Below, piece after piece: positions 17,198 to 25,039 of a DNA stretch of 64,000 bases. The position numbers were made by a program, and so were the translations under genes. The stretch covers positions 91,031 through 155,030 of the forward strand of contig CADBVZ010000006.1 of the NCBI GenBank assembly GCA_902798285.1, read 5' to 3'. The DNA is from an uncultured Prevotella sp. Lineage in GTDB: Bacteria > Bacteroidota > Bacteroidia > Bacteroidales > Bacteroidaceae. Each line of letters begins with the position of its first letter. The first letter of the stretch is position 1. The notes under the pieces were generated by a model, which was not told the origin of the DNA, did no database searches, and saw only the letters and a program-made list of their open reading frames with translations.

Positions 17198-17662
17198 ATG
17201 GCAATGAAGGAAAATTTTATTTCCATGGCTCCCGATGAGGAGAGCAGTGCGAAAGTGAGTTTGATTGACCAGAACAAAACTCTGATGATCGATCAGTACA
17301 CAAGTGATGTAGAGGCTGGTAATCCCGATTTCGTTGAGGATATCCAGAACATTAACGATGCCTTTGAGCACTTCAAGCCGAAGGTAGACGTTACTTTTAC
17401 CGATGCTGAAGGCGGTGCTGTAGAAGAGACTCTGAAGTTTGGTGAGATTCGTGACTTCGAGGCTCAGGGTGGCAAGGGTAATCTGGTAAAGAACAGCCCG
17501 TTCCTCTCTGGTACTAAGGAGCAGATCGACACGAATGTGAAGATCCGTAAGAGCATTGAGCAGAACCGTAAGCTGCGTGACATCCTGAAGGAGGCTGGAA
17601 GCCGTAGTGAGCTGAAGGAGATGCTGCAGTCGATGCTCGACGAGCTGAATACCGCAGATTAA
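17198..17662 (+). CDS. tssB: T6SS contractile sheath small subunit TssB (VipA)
   Basis: The protein has 154 residues. It lies directly between clpV and tssC and has the family pattern of an N-terminal extension, a beta core around VDVTFTDAEGG and ETLKFGEIRDFEAQGG, and a C-terminal helix pair (NRKLRDILKEAGSRSELKEML). TssB forms the contractile sheath as a heterodimer with TssC around the Hcp tube in the cytosol. The KFGEIRDFE segment corresponds to the part that packs against TssC in known VipA structures. The length is typical for the family. It is 60 bases after clpV and 50 before tssC. Confidence 0.93.
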   Translation: MAMKENFISMAPDEESSAKVSLIDQNKTLMIDQYTSDVEAGNPDFVEDIQNINDAFEHFKPKVDVTFTDAEGGAVEETLKFGEIRDFEAQGGKGNLVKNSPFLSGTKEQIDTNVKIRKSIEQNRKLRDILKEAGSRSELKEMLQSMLDELNTAD

Positions 17663-17712
17663 GAGAAATTTGTATTTTTAGAGTTTAGAATTTAGAAAAA
17701 GGTAATAATATT

Positions 17713-19083
17713 ATGGCAGATGTAGAAATGCAGAAAGCCCAGGCCGCCGCTCAAGCCGGTGCCGAGCTTCAAGAGAAACAAGGTCAGAAAGACGTCTCGC
17801 AGTTGCTGAAAGCCTTTGGTGGTTTCAATGCCATCCGTGGTTTTATGCCCGACGCTGATAATATGAATCCTGCCCGTAAGGCAGCTAAGGATGTGTTCCT
17901 GAAGGATAAGCGTTTCAAGGATAAGCGCGAAGGTCTGAAGAAAGAAATCACCCGTTGGCTCGAGCTGCTCAACGATGACAGCATCGAGAGTGCTACTGGT
18001 TATGCCGACGCTTGTAAGCAGGCTGAGGAGAAGTACACTGGCGTACTGAAGCAGGGTATCACTGACGCCCTTTATGCAACTCAGAACCTGGAGCGCAGCT
18101 ATCGTGAACTCGACTCATTCTTCAAGACCTGTGGTACCGATAAGGTGAAGAACCTGCGTATCATCAACGTACTGAAGGAAGATATCGCTGATGCCGACTC
18201 TGGTTTCGCTAATGAGGTGGAGAACATCCTCCGCAACGGTTTCGACCGTCTGAGTCTGAAGGACGCTTACAGCTTGGTATGTGTACCTGGTGGCGTGTTC
18301 ACCGACAAGGTAGACCTGCTGCAGTGGGCTAAGATGGCTTTCAAGTATAAGGTGATGCTGATTACCGACCATGCTGATGAGTACTCATTCGACGATCTGC
18401 AGGCTAATACTGAGGGCTATCGCGATAGCGATCAGGAGCTGATGAACGTTGTGATGACAGCTAACTGGATCGTAGGCCGTGAGTCAGAGAAGATGTCGAG
18501 CGACGAGGAGGATCAGAAGGCCTTCTATATCGCACCGTCTGCTGCCCTCTGCGGTAAGCTGTACGACGAGACCGCTAACATGGCACAGGGTGCCGGTGGT
18601 AAGAAGTATGGTACTCTCGACGGTGTGAAGGGTGTGAAGAGCGACCTGCTGAAGTCGGAGATTGCTGCCCTGATGGACAATCAGGTGATTCCGATGGTTT
18701 ACAGCGAGGGACGTGTAATGGCATTCAACAACACCACTCTTTACAATGGTGACCTCGACGCTATGAAGGAGTATCCTATCGTACGCGTATTCGACTGGGT
18801 TAAGAAGGTGCTGATGAACTTTGTTCATGAGGTAGCTCTTGAGAACTGGGATCCGTACAACAGCCCGAAGAACCTGAAGGCCAAGATCCAGGAGTTCCTC
18901 AACCAGTACAAGGGTTATGGCAACCTGTTCCAGAACTACGAGATTGGCGAGCCTCGTCAGGATCCCGTTACTAAGCAGATTACTTGCGACATTACGCTGA
19001 CTCCGTTCTATGCTGCCAAGAACTTCGTGATCAAGGTAGCTGCCGACAAGAAGGCTAAGGAAGCCGCAATGGCAAGTGCATAA
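17713..19083 (+). CDS. tssC: T6SS contractile sheath large subunit TssC (VipB)
   Basis: The protein has 456 residues. An N-terminal linker is rich in Ala, Gln and Glu; then a helical RWLELLNDD region; then the sheath core with YRELDSFFKTC. The C-terminal third carries VRVFDWVKKVLMNFVHEVALENWDPYNSP and the conserved end ITCDITLTPFYAAKNFVIKVA, which matches the VipB handshake region that binds neighbouring TssB. The protein builds the sheath whose contraction drives the tube. It follows tssB by 50 bases and precedes the Hcp gene pair, a common order in Bacteroidetes systems. Confidence 0.94.
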   Translation: MADVEMQKAQAAAQAGAELQEKQGQKDVSQLLKAFGGFNAIRGFMPDADNMNPARKAAKDVFLKDKRFKDKREGLKKEITRWLELLNDDSIESATGYADACKQAEEKYTGVLKQGITDALYATQNLERSYRELDSFFKTCGTDKVKNLRIINVLKEDIADADSGFANEVENILRNGFDRLSLKDAYSLVCVPGGVFTDKVDLLQWAKMAFKYKVMLITDHADEYSFDDLQANTEGYRDSDQELMNVVMTANWIVGRESEKMSSDEEDQKAFYIAPSAALCGKLYDETANMAQGAGGKKYGTLDGVKGVKSDLLKSEIAALMDNQVIPMVYSEGRVMAFNNTTLYNGDLDAMKEYPIVRVFDWVKKVLMNFVHEVALENWDPYNSPKNLKAKIQEFLNQYKGYGNLFQNYEIGEPRQDPVTKQITCDITLTPFYAAKNFVIKVAADKKAKEAAMASA

Positions 19084-19120
19084 GAAATCCTTTTTTATCA
19101 ACAATTAAAAACAAAAAGTT

Positions 19121-19513
19121 ATGGCTAAAACACCAGTAAGTATCGCAATTGACGATTACAAGGAGAGAGAAGTCCTGATGGTGACTTATGAGTTTAATCA
19201 GGCTACAGACGTAGAAGGCCAGATGGCCGGTATCCCCCGTGGTGGTAAGATCACCGTTAGGGTAAAGGCTCTGAATGACGGTACTCCCGACCTGTTGGCA
19301 TGGATGTGCGAGCGCAGTCTGCCGAAGAATGGTACTATTACCTTCTTGGAGACCAAGACTAACAAGGAGATGAAGACCATCAAGTTTACTAACGGCTACT
19401 GCGTCAACTTCGAGGAGAAGTGGGAAGACAAGATGGGTCACTTTGAGGAGATTACCATCACCTGCAAGAAGATCGAGTTCGGTAACGTAGTTTATGAGAA
19501 CGATTGGGCTTAA
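19121..19513 (+). CDS. tssD: T6SS tube protein Hcp (TssD) copy 1
   Basis: The protein has 130 residues. It is a compact beta protein with the Bacteroidetes Hcp/TssD pattern: EREVLMVTYEFNQATDVEGQ, then a GIPRGGKITVRVKALNDGTPDLLAWM strand-turn region, then TNGYCVNFEEKWEDK and a final TCKKIEFGNVVYEN. Hcp hexamers stack to form the inner tube and are secreted. Copy 2 lies 58 bases downstream, with the same layout and closely similar motifs. The spacing and lack of a terminator suggest both are made from the T6SS operon. Confidence 0.9.
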   Translation: MAKTPVSIAIDDYKEREVLMVTYEFNQATDVEGQMAGIPRGGKITVRVKALNDGTPDLLAWMCERSLPKNGTITFLETKTNKEMKTIKFTNGYCVNFEEKWEDKMGHFEEITITCKKIEFGNVVYENDWA

Positions 19514-19571
19514 TCTGATCAGGTATTGAGAATTAAGAATTTATAGTAGAACCATTTAATATTTAGATATT

Positions 19572-19970
19572 ATGGCAGAGAATGTAACCCCAGTAGTCCT
19601 CGAAATCGACGGCTTCGCACAGAGAGAGGTAATGATGGTTGACTACAAGTTTGATCAGGCTACTGATCGTGAAGGACAGATCGCAGGTATCCCCCGTGGC
19701 GGTAAGGTTGACATCCGTGTAAAGGCAATGAACGATGGTAACAACGAATTGATTGCTTGGATGCTTGATCCGACAAGTCCGAAGAACTTCTCAGTGAAGT
19801 TCGTGAACACCGTTGACGGCGCAGCTATGAAGGAGCTGAAGGGCACCAACTGCTACTGCATCAACTACGTTGAGAAGTGGGAGGATGGTGAGCAGCATTA
19901 CGAGGAGATTGAGATCGTATGTCAGAAACTCGAGAACGGTCCTGTAAGCTACGACAATCCTTGGAAGTAA
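19572..19970 (+). CDS. tssD: T6SS tube protein Hcp (TssD) copy 2
   Basis: The protein has 132 residues. The layout equals copy 1 (QREVMMVDYKFDQATDREGQ, GIPRGGKVDIRVKAMNDGNNELIAWM, GTNCYCINYVEKWEDG, CQKLENGPVSYDNPW), with differences clustered in the mid-chain loop. It is followed by a 15-base-pair hairpin and then two more divergent members of the family. Two near-identical Hcps could build mixed tubes or be used with different effectors; the sequence cannot decide. Confidence 0.9.
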   Translation: MAENVTPVVLEIDGFAQREVMMVDYKFDQATDREGQIAGIPRGGKVDIRVKAMNDGNNELIAWMLDPTSPKNFSVKFVNTVDGAAMKELKGTNCYCINYVEKWEDGEQHYEEIEIVCQKLENGPVSYDNPWK

Positions 19971-19990
19971 GATCCTTCCAATATACTGAT

Positions 19991-20030
19991 AATCAATTGA
20001 TTCGGTCTTTTATGGCCGGGTCAATTGATT
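19991..20030 (+). promoter_or_regulatory. Hairpin between Hcp copy 2 and the His-rich Hcp
   Basis: A 15-base stem (19991-20005 with 20016-20030, two G-T pairs) has a 10-base loop and no T run. It may end part of the transcripts or protect the 3' end of the hcp messages, which usually need far higher levels than the genes after it. Confidence 0.5.
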
Positions 20031-20070
20031 TGCCGTGTAAATAAGAACCCCATTAAACTGACTCAACAAT

Positions 20071-20490
20071 ATGGCACTAACAGCACGCCTTCAGTTCGGC
20101 GATAATGACTCGAAAAACTATTCGGCAGAGTATTTTGTAGCAGACTGCCACTGTCATTTTATGCGTCACCATAATCATTTCCATCCCGATGCAGATGCTC
20201 AGTGTGAGCGGGTGGAGTTGATCGTTGTGGCACCAGGCAAGGATAACCTGAATCTCTATGACTGGTACATCAGTGGTAACCCCTTGAGCGGGCGACTCGT
20301 ATTCGATCTGTCGGATATCAGAGGCGGCGACTTCTTGTCATCGAAAGAGCTGCTCTTCGAGGATGCCTATTGTTTCTTGTTAGCCGAAGATTATCATATC
20401 GACAGTTCCAACCGTCGATACCTGAAGATGTCATTTGTGGCAGAGACAATTATTGTGAATGGTGTAGAATATAAGAATCTCTTAAGATAA
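20071..20490 (+). CDS. Divergent Hcp-family (TssD-like) protein with a His/Cys-rich loop
   Basis: The protein has 139 residues. It starts like Bacteroidetes TssD proteins (MALTARLQFGDND) and keeps the later strands (LYDWYISGNPLSGRLVFDL, KELLFEDAYCFLLAEDYHID, FVAETIIVNGVEYKN). Between residues 26 and 45 it has six His and three Cys (C26, H27, C28, H29, H33, H34, H36, H38, C45), where other members have a neutral loop. In the Hcp fold this region may face the tube lumen or the ring interface, so metal binding or a capping role is possible. It lies behind the hairpin, 14 bases before another TssD-like gene and close to vgrG. Confidence 0.7.
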   Translation: MALTARLQFGDNDSKNYSAEYFVADCHCHFMRHHNHFHPDADAQCERVELIVVAPGKDNLNLYDWYISGNPLSGRLVFDLSDIRGGDFLSSKELLFEDAYCFLLAEDYHIDSSNRRYLKMSFVAETIIVNGVEYKNLLR

Positions 20491-20504
20491 ATCCCCCAAC
20501 GACT

Positions 20505-20996
20505 ATGGCAATTAATCTATCCAATCATCTAAAGGCGATGATTTATCCTTCTAATATCCTGGCTGAGGATATTTGTAGGATTCCAATGGACAAGTGCTTC
20601 ACGGTACTCCATTTTAACTATGAGTGCAAGAAGGAACGGAATCAAGCTGGATTCCCGTTCGGGGATACCACCTCTACAATTCTTAGTTTCACCATTAAGT
20701 TGATGAATCCTGAGGATGGTAAGCTCTTTTATCAGCAGATGCAAATGAATGAGCCGGGGGATTATACGTTTTTGTTTAATGCCGAGCTGCAGAACCGTCA
20801 GGTAGTTACTGACTCTGAGGATGCAATGGTGGTTTGCGGATATGTTGTCGATGTAGAGGATGACTACTCCTCTACGCCTTCAGTTGACGGCAGTACGGAA
20901 CAGATGCAGATTCACGTAAAACTGCTTGTTGCCAACATCACCTATATTGGTACGAACGGCAACCGTTATGTTGAGATTTCAAGAAAAATATTATAA
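20505..20996 (+). CDS. Putative Hcp/TssD-like protein before vgrG
   Basis: The protein has 163 residues. It is a beta-rich protein without a signal peptide. Segments FTVLHFNYECKKERNQAGFPFGDTTS, ILSFTIKLMNPEDGKLFYQQM and GDYTFLFNAELQ follow the strand order of TssD proteins, but similarity is weak and a DYSSTPSVDGSTEQMQ linker is inserted before the last strand pair. Its place between Hcp-like genes and vgrG suggests a tube-end or tube-to-spike adaptor. It could instead be an unrelated small baseplate protein. It ends 12 bases before vgrG. Confidence 0.5.
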   Translation: MAINLSNHLKAMIYPSNILAEDICRIPMDKCFTVLHFNYECKKERNQAGFPFGDTTSTILSFTIKLMNPEDGKLFYQQMQMNEPGDYTFLFNAELQNRQVVTDSEDAMVVCGYVVDVEDDYSSTPSVDGSTEQMQIHVKLLVANITYIGTNGNRYVEISRKIL

Positions 20997-21008
20997 AACT
21001 GTAAATAT

Positions 21009-24000
21009 ATGGCAACCTATAAACTGACAGTTGGCGACGTCGCAGATATTCAGCTGAATGTAACTAGTGATAGTGTAACGACTAAGTTCTCAAGCACAGG
21101 AAGCTCTGAATTCTATGTGTCGATGCTGAGCCTTACATATACAAAGAAGATATTTGCTCCAAGTGAGATATATACAGTACTCAGTATAACAGCAAAGACT
21201 TCTGGTACGACATCTTTTCCAGCATTTAGTGATTTGCATAAGGTTTTCTCAAAGAAGTTAGTAACGCTGAAAGATGGTGATACGACTGTGGCAGAGAACT
21301 TCTTTGTTTATAAGATGAAACCCAGTCATGGTAAGGTTTCCAGTTCTTCTGCTGCTATGAAAGTGGAGCTTTTTATCTTTAGTCTCGATAAGCTGCTGAC
21401 CATTGATAAATATTGTAATGCTTTTACGGCCAAGAAACTGGGAGGAGAGATATTTAAAGGCGAACTCAATAAGTTTATACTAGAAGGTACAACGATTGAT
21501 GGCTCAGTGAACCTTCAGTTTTTGAACTATACCAGTCAGGTGGAGAAGGATGACAAAGGTAATGAAAAGACAGTAGAAATCAGACAGCCTTATTTGGTTC
21601 AATATAATGAGAGTTTCTACGATTTTCTGGCCCGCAGTGCCAGTCGTTGTGGTGAGATGCTCTATTTCGAGGGTGGAAAACTTCATCTGGGTATGTCTGC
21701 AAATCTGGATACGGCATCCACTGATCAGACTACTGTAGCAGAGAGCGTGGATTATGAAGACAGTGTAGAAGAAATTCTTCAAGTAGGCGATCGTCATTAT
21801 AATTACTTTAATCATACGGATAAAGATGACAATCGCTATGTAGATTCTGCTTTTCAGCTGTTAGGTGCATTTGATACAACAAAGGACGAAAATCCTAAAA
21901 CGGAGAAGCAGGAAGGAAAAAACAAGGATGATATAGTGAATAAGATCACAACAACAAAAACTACCTATTTCAAAAAAGGAACGGAGACTGAGGTTGTTGT
22001 GACTGATCTCTATACTACAAGCGATAATTCCCCAGAAAACCAGTTGGCAGGTGAGCCAAAGCAAAAGGTTTCTACGCTTACGTTAACGGAAACTGGGAAA
22101 ACAGATCCTATCCTTAAGGTAACGAAAACAGTCAAATATACGTATGTGAAGGATGATGAAGGAAATTATAAAAAAGAAGGCAAGAAGTTCGTTTATACAA
22201 CAAAGACTGATTCGAATGTAGATGGAGATACTTTTCCTGGTATTTACAATCAGCCAGAGCCAAATGATGCCCTTTTTGAGGAGTTAGAGAAAAACGGCTA
22301 TACGTCGGCTGATAAAGAGTGGGAATGGTGGAGAACTCTTCTTTTCCGTGATATCTTCTTGAATCTGATGGACAGCACGACCCTTTACGATTTTGTTGCT
22401 GATGCCATTGAAGCAAGAGCAACATCTTGGGCTCATGCTATTTCTGACGCTTCTGGAAAGAATGATGAGAATAATGAAAAGAACCTGACAATGGATTCAA
22501 ACGAAAATCCTGATCAGGTTCAGGATAATAAGTATAACCTATTCTCTACCGTGGGGGGTGCAAGGAAAGAAGATAAAGACCTGACTGTCAATAAATATAA
22601 GTCTAATGACGTTGCGTCTCTGTTGATGTCGGCTTTCTATACCAAGATAAGAGAAAAGGCACGAGAGGTGAGTGAGGTTCTTGTAAGGTTGGATTATGGA
22701 GCAAACGATAAGGGATTGTGTTTAGGTGATGTTGTCAAGGTGGGTAGTGGCAAAGACGACTTTTATATTGTTACAAAAGTAGAGCTGAATGATAATGGTC
22801 ACTATATAGTTGAAGCAATCCCTTCTTTCTATAAGAGTGTCTCTTCTGTAACTAATAGTGACAAAAGTGTAACTTACACCATCAGTTCATTTATCCCATG
22901 CCCGCCATTGTTGCCCGATATTCCGCCAGTTAGGACATCAGAGGCTCAAGTGGCGTTTGTGGAGAACAATCTCGACCCGAATAAACTCGGTCGTGTACGA
23001 GTTAGATACCCTTGGCAGACAGCCAATGGTGACTGCTCTCCCTGGGTGCGTATGGCAACGCCTTTTGCTACAAATGGCGGTGGAGTAACTTTCAAGCCTG
23101 CGGAAGGGGACGAGGTGCTGCTGAGCTATGAGGATGGTAATATAGAGCGTCCTTATATTGTGGGTTCTTTGCAATCGAAGTATACTACAAGTTTCTGGGG
23201 GGGACTCGATGATCGTGTCATTCAGTCGAAAAACGGTCATGCGATTAAGTTTGAGGACAAGAATTCTGGTGCCGACTTCTTCTTGGGCTGGTTCCCGTTA
23301 TTATCTATTATCAAGAGTTACATTCCGAATGCCGATTGGCTCGACTTTCAGGAATTGAACGACCTGACAGGTGGCATTAGCATCAAGGATCGATATGGCT
23401 TGTATGCCATTGATATGTCATCGGATGGAAGAGCTGTTGACATCAAGTCACCATTGGGAAACATAAATTTGAGCGCCTTTACAGGTATCACCATTTCTGC
23501 ACCTAATGGTAATATCGAAATCAAAGGTAAGAACGTGTCGATATCTGCCAGCAATAAATTGTTGTTAGAATCGGGATCTGCTGTCAGCGATCGTTGGCTC
23601 TATGAAAAAGATAAAAGCGCTATGGAGCGAGTTGACAGTGTGGCTACCGACCTCTTAGGAAGAACGGTAGGTAAGATGCTTGACTTGACGTTTATCCGTA
23701 CTATGATAGAGGTGTTTACTCGTCCGGTTGACGGTACGCTAAAGATTCGTTCGAATACCTATCTGCTGATTGAAGCAGGTCAGGGCTCTGCTCAGGTACC
23801 TCGTAATGAGCTTGTAAAACCAGACAGCGGTTTGAATAGCGGACTAACCTTTGGTAGTTCTTACGATTCCCAAATTCCTGTTCTTGGGAAACTAACTGAG
23901 GCAATAGATGCTCTTACTGCTAATGCAGAAGCTATTTGCAATAGTATTAAAGATGCTTATGAGGAAGTTAAGAACGCGAAAACTTCATATGAGAACTCTT

Positions 24001-25028
24001 CAATTGATGGTCATACCGTTTATGACGAAGTACCAAATTTAAAATTTGGTAGCATCACGGCTATTGTGGATAAGGTTTTCCAAAATAAGGGAAATAATCC
24101 ATTTAAAATAGATGATCTAATTAAAGAGGAAGATTTTGGCTTTGATCAAAATGATCTTTTCAAGTTTAAAATCTTGGACGAGAAAGACAAAAAAACTCCC
24201 TTGAAAAATCCTTCTGCTGAACCCAAACGTTCTTCATACCAGAAGAATAAAGAAGGTAAGAAAGAGTACGAAAGTGCTCATGCAAAATGGAAAAGAGAGA
24301 GAGATCAAATTAAAGATGATCTGACTCGTGATAGAAATGTTCTTATTCCAGGAAGAGAGAATTATGTGGGGCTGGCTAGGAATCTTGGTAATAAACTAAA
24401 AGCGTTATTTGACGCTACAGCAAAGTGGAGTGCATTTGATTTTGATGCTAAGCAACAGACAGATGCATATTACTCCGCTGGTTTGATGACGAAAGTTAAA
24501 GGTAAGGATATCTTTACTGATTTTATTAGTAAGGCGAATAATGGAGCTGTTAATTTGAGTGCAGATTTCACTAATGGATATGAAAAGGAACTTACTAAAC
24601 TCAAACGTGATTTGGTCTTTGAATTGCTCTCTGAAACAAGTACCGCTGCAAATTATAAAGATTTGTTTACATTTGATCAGAGCAAAAAGCCAAATGACCT
24701 GAGCGATGATAGTTCTTGGAAAGATTTTGCCCTTACTGTTGAGGCTCCAGCGGAAACATTAGGAATTGGAGGCACCCTGAAAAATTCAGTGAAGAATTAT
24801 TTTGTAAAAGAAGGTAACAAATGGAAAGAGACTTTATCATGTTTCACAAATCCATTTGATAACAAACAAAAGTGGACGGCTCCTGAAAAGGGTAGAATCC
24901 TGCTCTCAGATATGCCTGGGCGGACAATTCATTTTGATGCCGACCAGTTGGTGACGGATCATAACAGTGGTGAGGTAACAACGGCTCATCCCATGGCTTT
25001 ACAACGTAAGGTGAACTCAGTGAAATAA
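21009..25028 (+). CDS. vgrG: T6SS spike protein VgrG (TssI), greatly extended
   Basis: The protein has 1339 residues, about twice a usual VgrG. Residues 1-280 form the gp27-like base (LVQYNESFYDFLARSASRCGEMLYFEGG near 195-225). Residues about 290-480 are a charged, lysine/threonine-rich insertion. The gp5-like OB domain is near 650-730 (VAFVENNLDPNKLGRVRVRYPW, then SPWVRMATPFATNGGG, then EGDEVLLSYEDGNIERPYIVGSL). Beta-helical spike strands follow (INLSAFTGITISAPNGNIEIKGK). Residues about 960-1300 are a second, mainly helical and lysine-rich extension of unknown fold, ending in a short beta part (GRILLSDMPGRTIHFDAD). Both insertions are clearly more AT-rich than the rest of the gene. The C-terminal part may be an effector or a cargo platform. 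Confidence 0.88.
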   Translation: MATYKLTVGDVADIQLNVTSDSVTTKFSSTGSSEFYVSMLSLTYTKKIFAPSEIYTVLSITAKTSGTTSFPAFSDLHKVFSKKLVTLKDGDTTVAENFFVYKMKPSHGKVSSSSAAMKVELFIFSLDKLLTIDKYCNAFTAKKLGGEIFKGELNKFILEGTTIDGSVNLQFLNYTSQVEKDDKGNEKTVEIRQPYLVQYNESFYDFLARSASRCGEMLYFEGGKLHLGMSANLDTASTDQTTVAESVDYEDSVEEILQVGDRHYNYFNHTDKDDNRYVDSAFQLLGAFDTTKDENPKTEKQEGKNKDDIVNKITTTKTTYFKKGTETEVVVTDLYTTSDNSPENQLAGEPKQKVSTLTLTETGKTDPILKVTKTVKYTYVKDDEGNYKKEGKKFVYTTKTDSNVDGDTFPGIYNQPEPNDALFEELEKNGYTSADKEWEWWRTLLFRDIFLNLMDSTTLYDFVADAIEARATSWAHAISDASGKNDENNEKNLTMDSNENPDQVQDNKYNLFSTVGGARKEDKDLTVNKYKSNDVASLLMSAFYTKIREKAREVSEVLVRLDYGANDKGLCLGDVVKVGSGKDDFYIVTKVELNDNGHYIVEAIPSFYKSVSSVTNSDKSVTYTISSFIPCPPLLPDIPPVRTSEAQVAFVENNLDPNKLGRVRVRYPWQTANGDCSPWVRMATPFATNGGGVTFKPAEGDEVLLSYEDGNIERPYIVGSLQSKYTTSFWGGLDDRVIQSKNGHAIKFEDKNSGADFFLGWFPLLSIIKSYIPNADWLDFQELNDLTGGISIKDRYGLYAIDMSSDGRAVDIKSPLGNINLSAFTGITISAPNGNIEIKGKNVSISASNKLLLESGSAVSDRWLYEKDKSAMERVDSVATDLLGRTVGKMLDLTFIRTMIEVFTRPVDGTLKIRSNTYLLIEAGQGSAQVPRNELVKPDSGLNSGLTFGSSYDSQIPVLGKLTEAIDALTANAEAICNSIKDAYEEVKNAKTSYENSSIDGHTVYDEVPNLKFGSITAIVDKVFQNKGNNPFKIDDLIKEEDFGFDQNDLFKFKILDEKDKKTPLKNPSAEPKRSSYQKNKEGKKEYESAHAKWKRERDQIKDDLTRDRNVLIPGRENYVGLARNLGNKLKALFDATAKWSAFDFDAKQQTDAYYSAGLMTKVKGKDIFTDFISKANNGAVNLSADFTNGYEKELTKLKRDLVFELLSETSTAANYKDLFTFDQSKKPNDLSDDSSWKDFALTVEAPAETLGIGGTLKNSVKNYFVKEGNKWKETLSCFTNPFDNKQKWTAPEKGRILLSDMPGRTIHFDADQLVTDHNSGEVTTAHPMALQRKVNSVK

Positions 25029-25039
25029 ACGATGTGATT

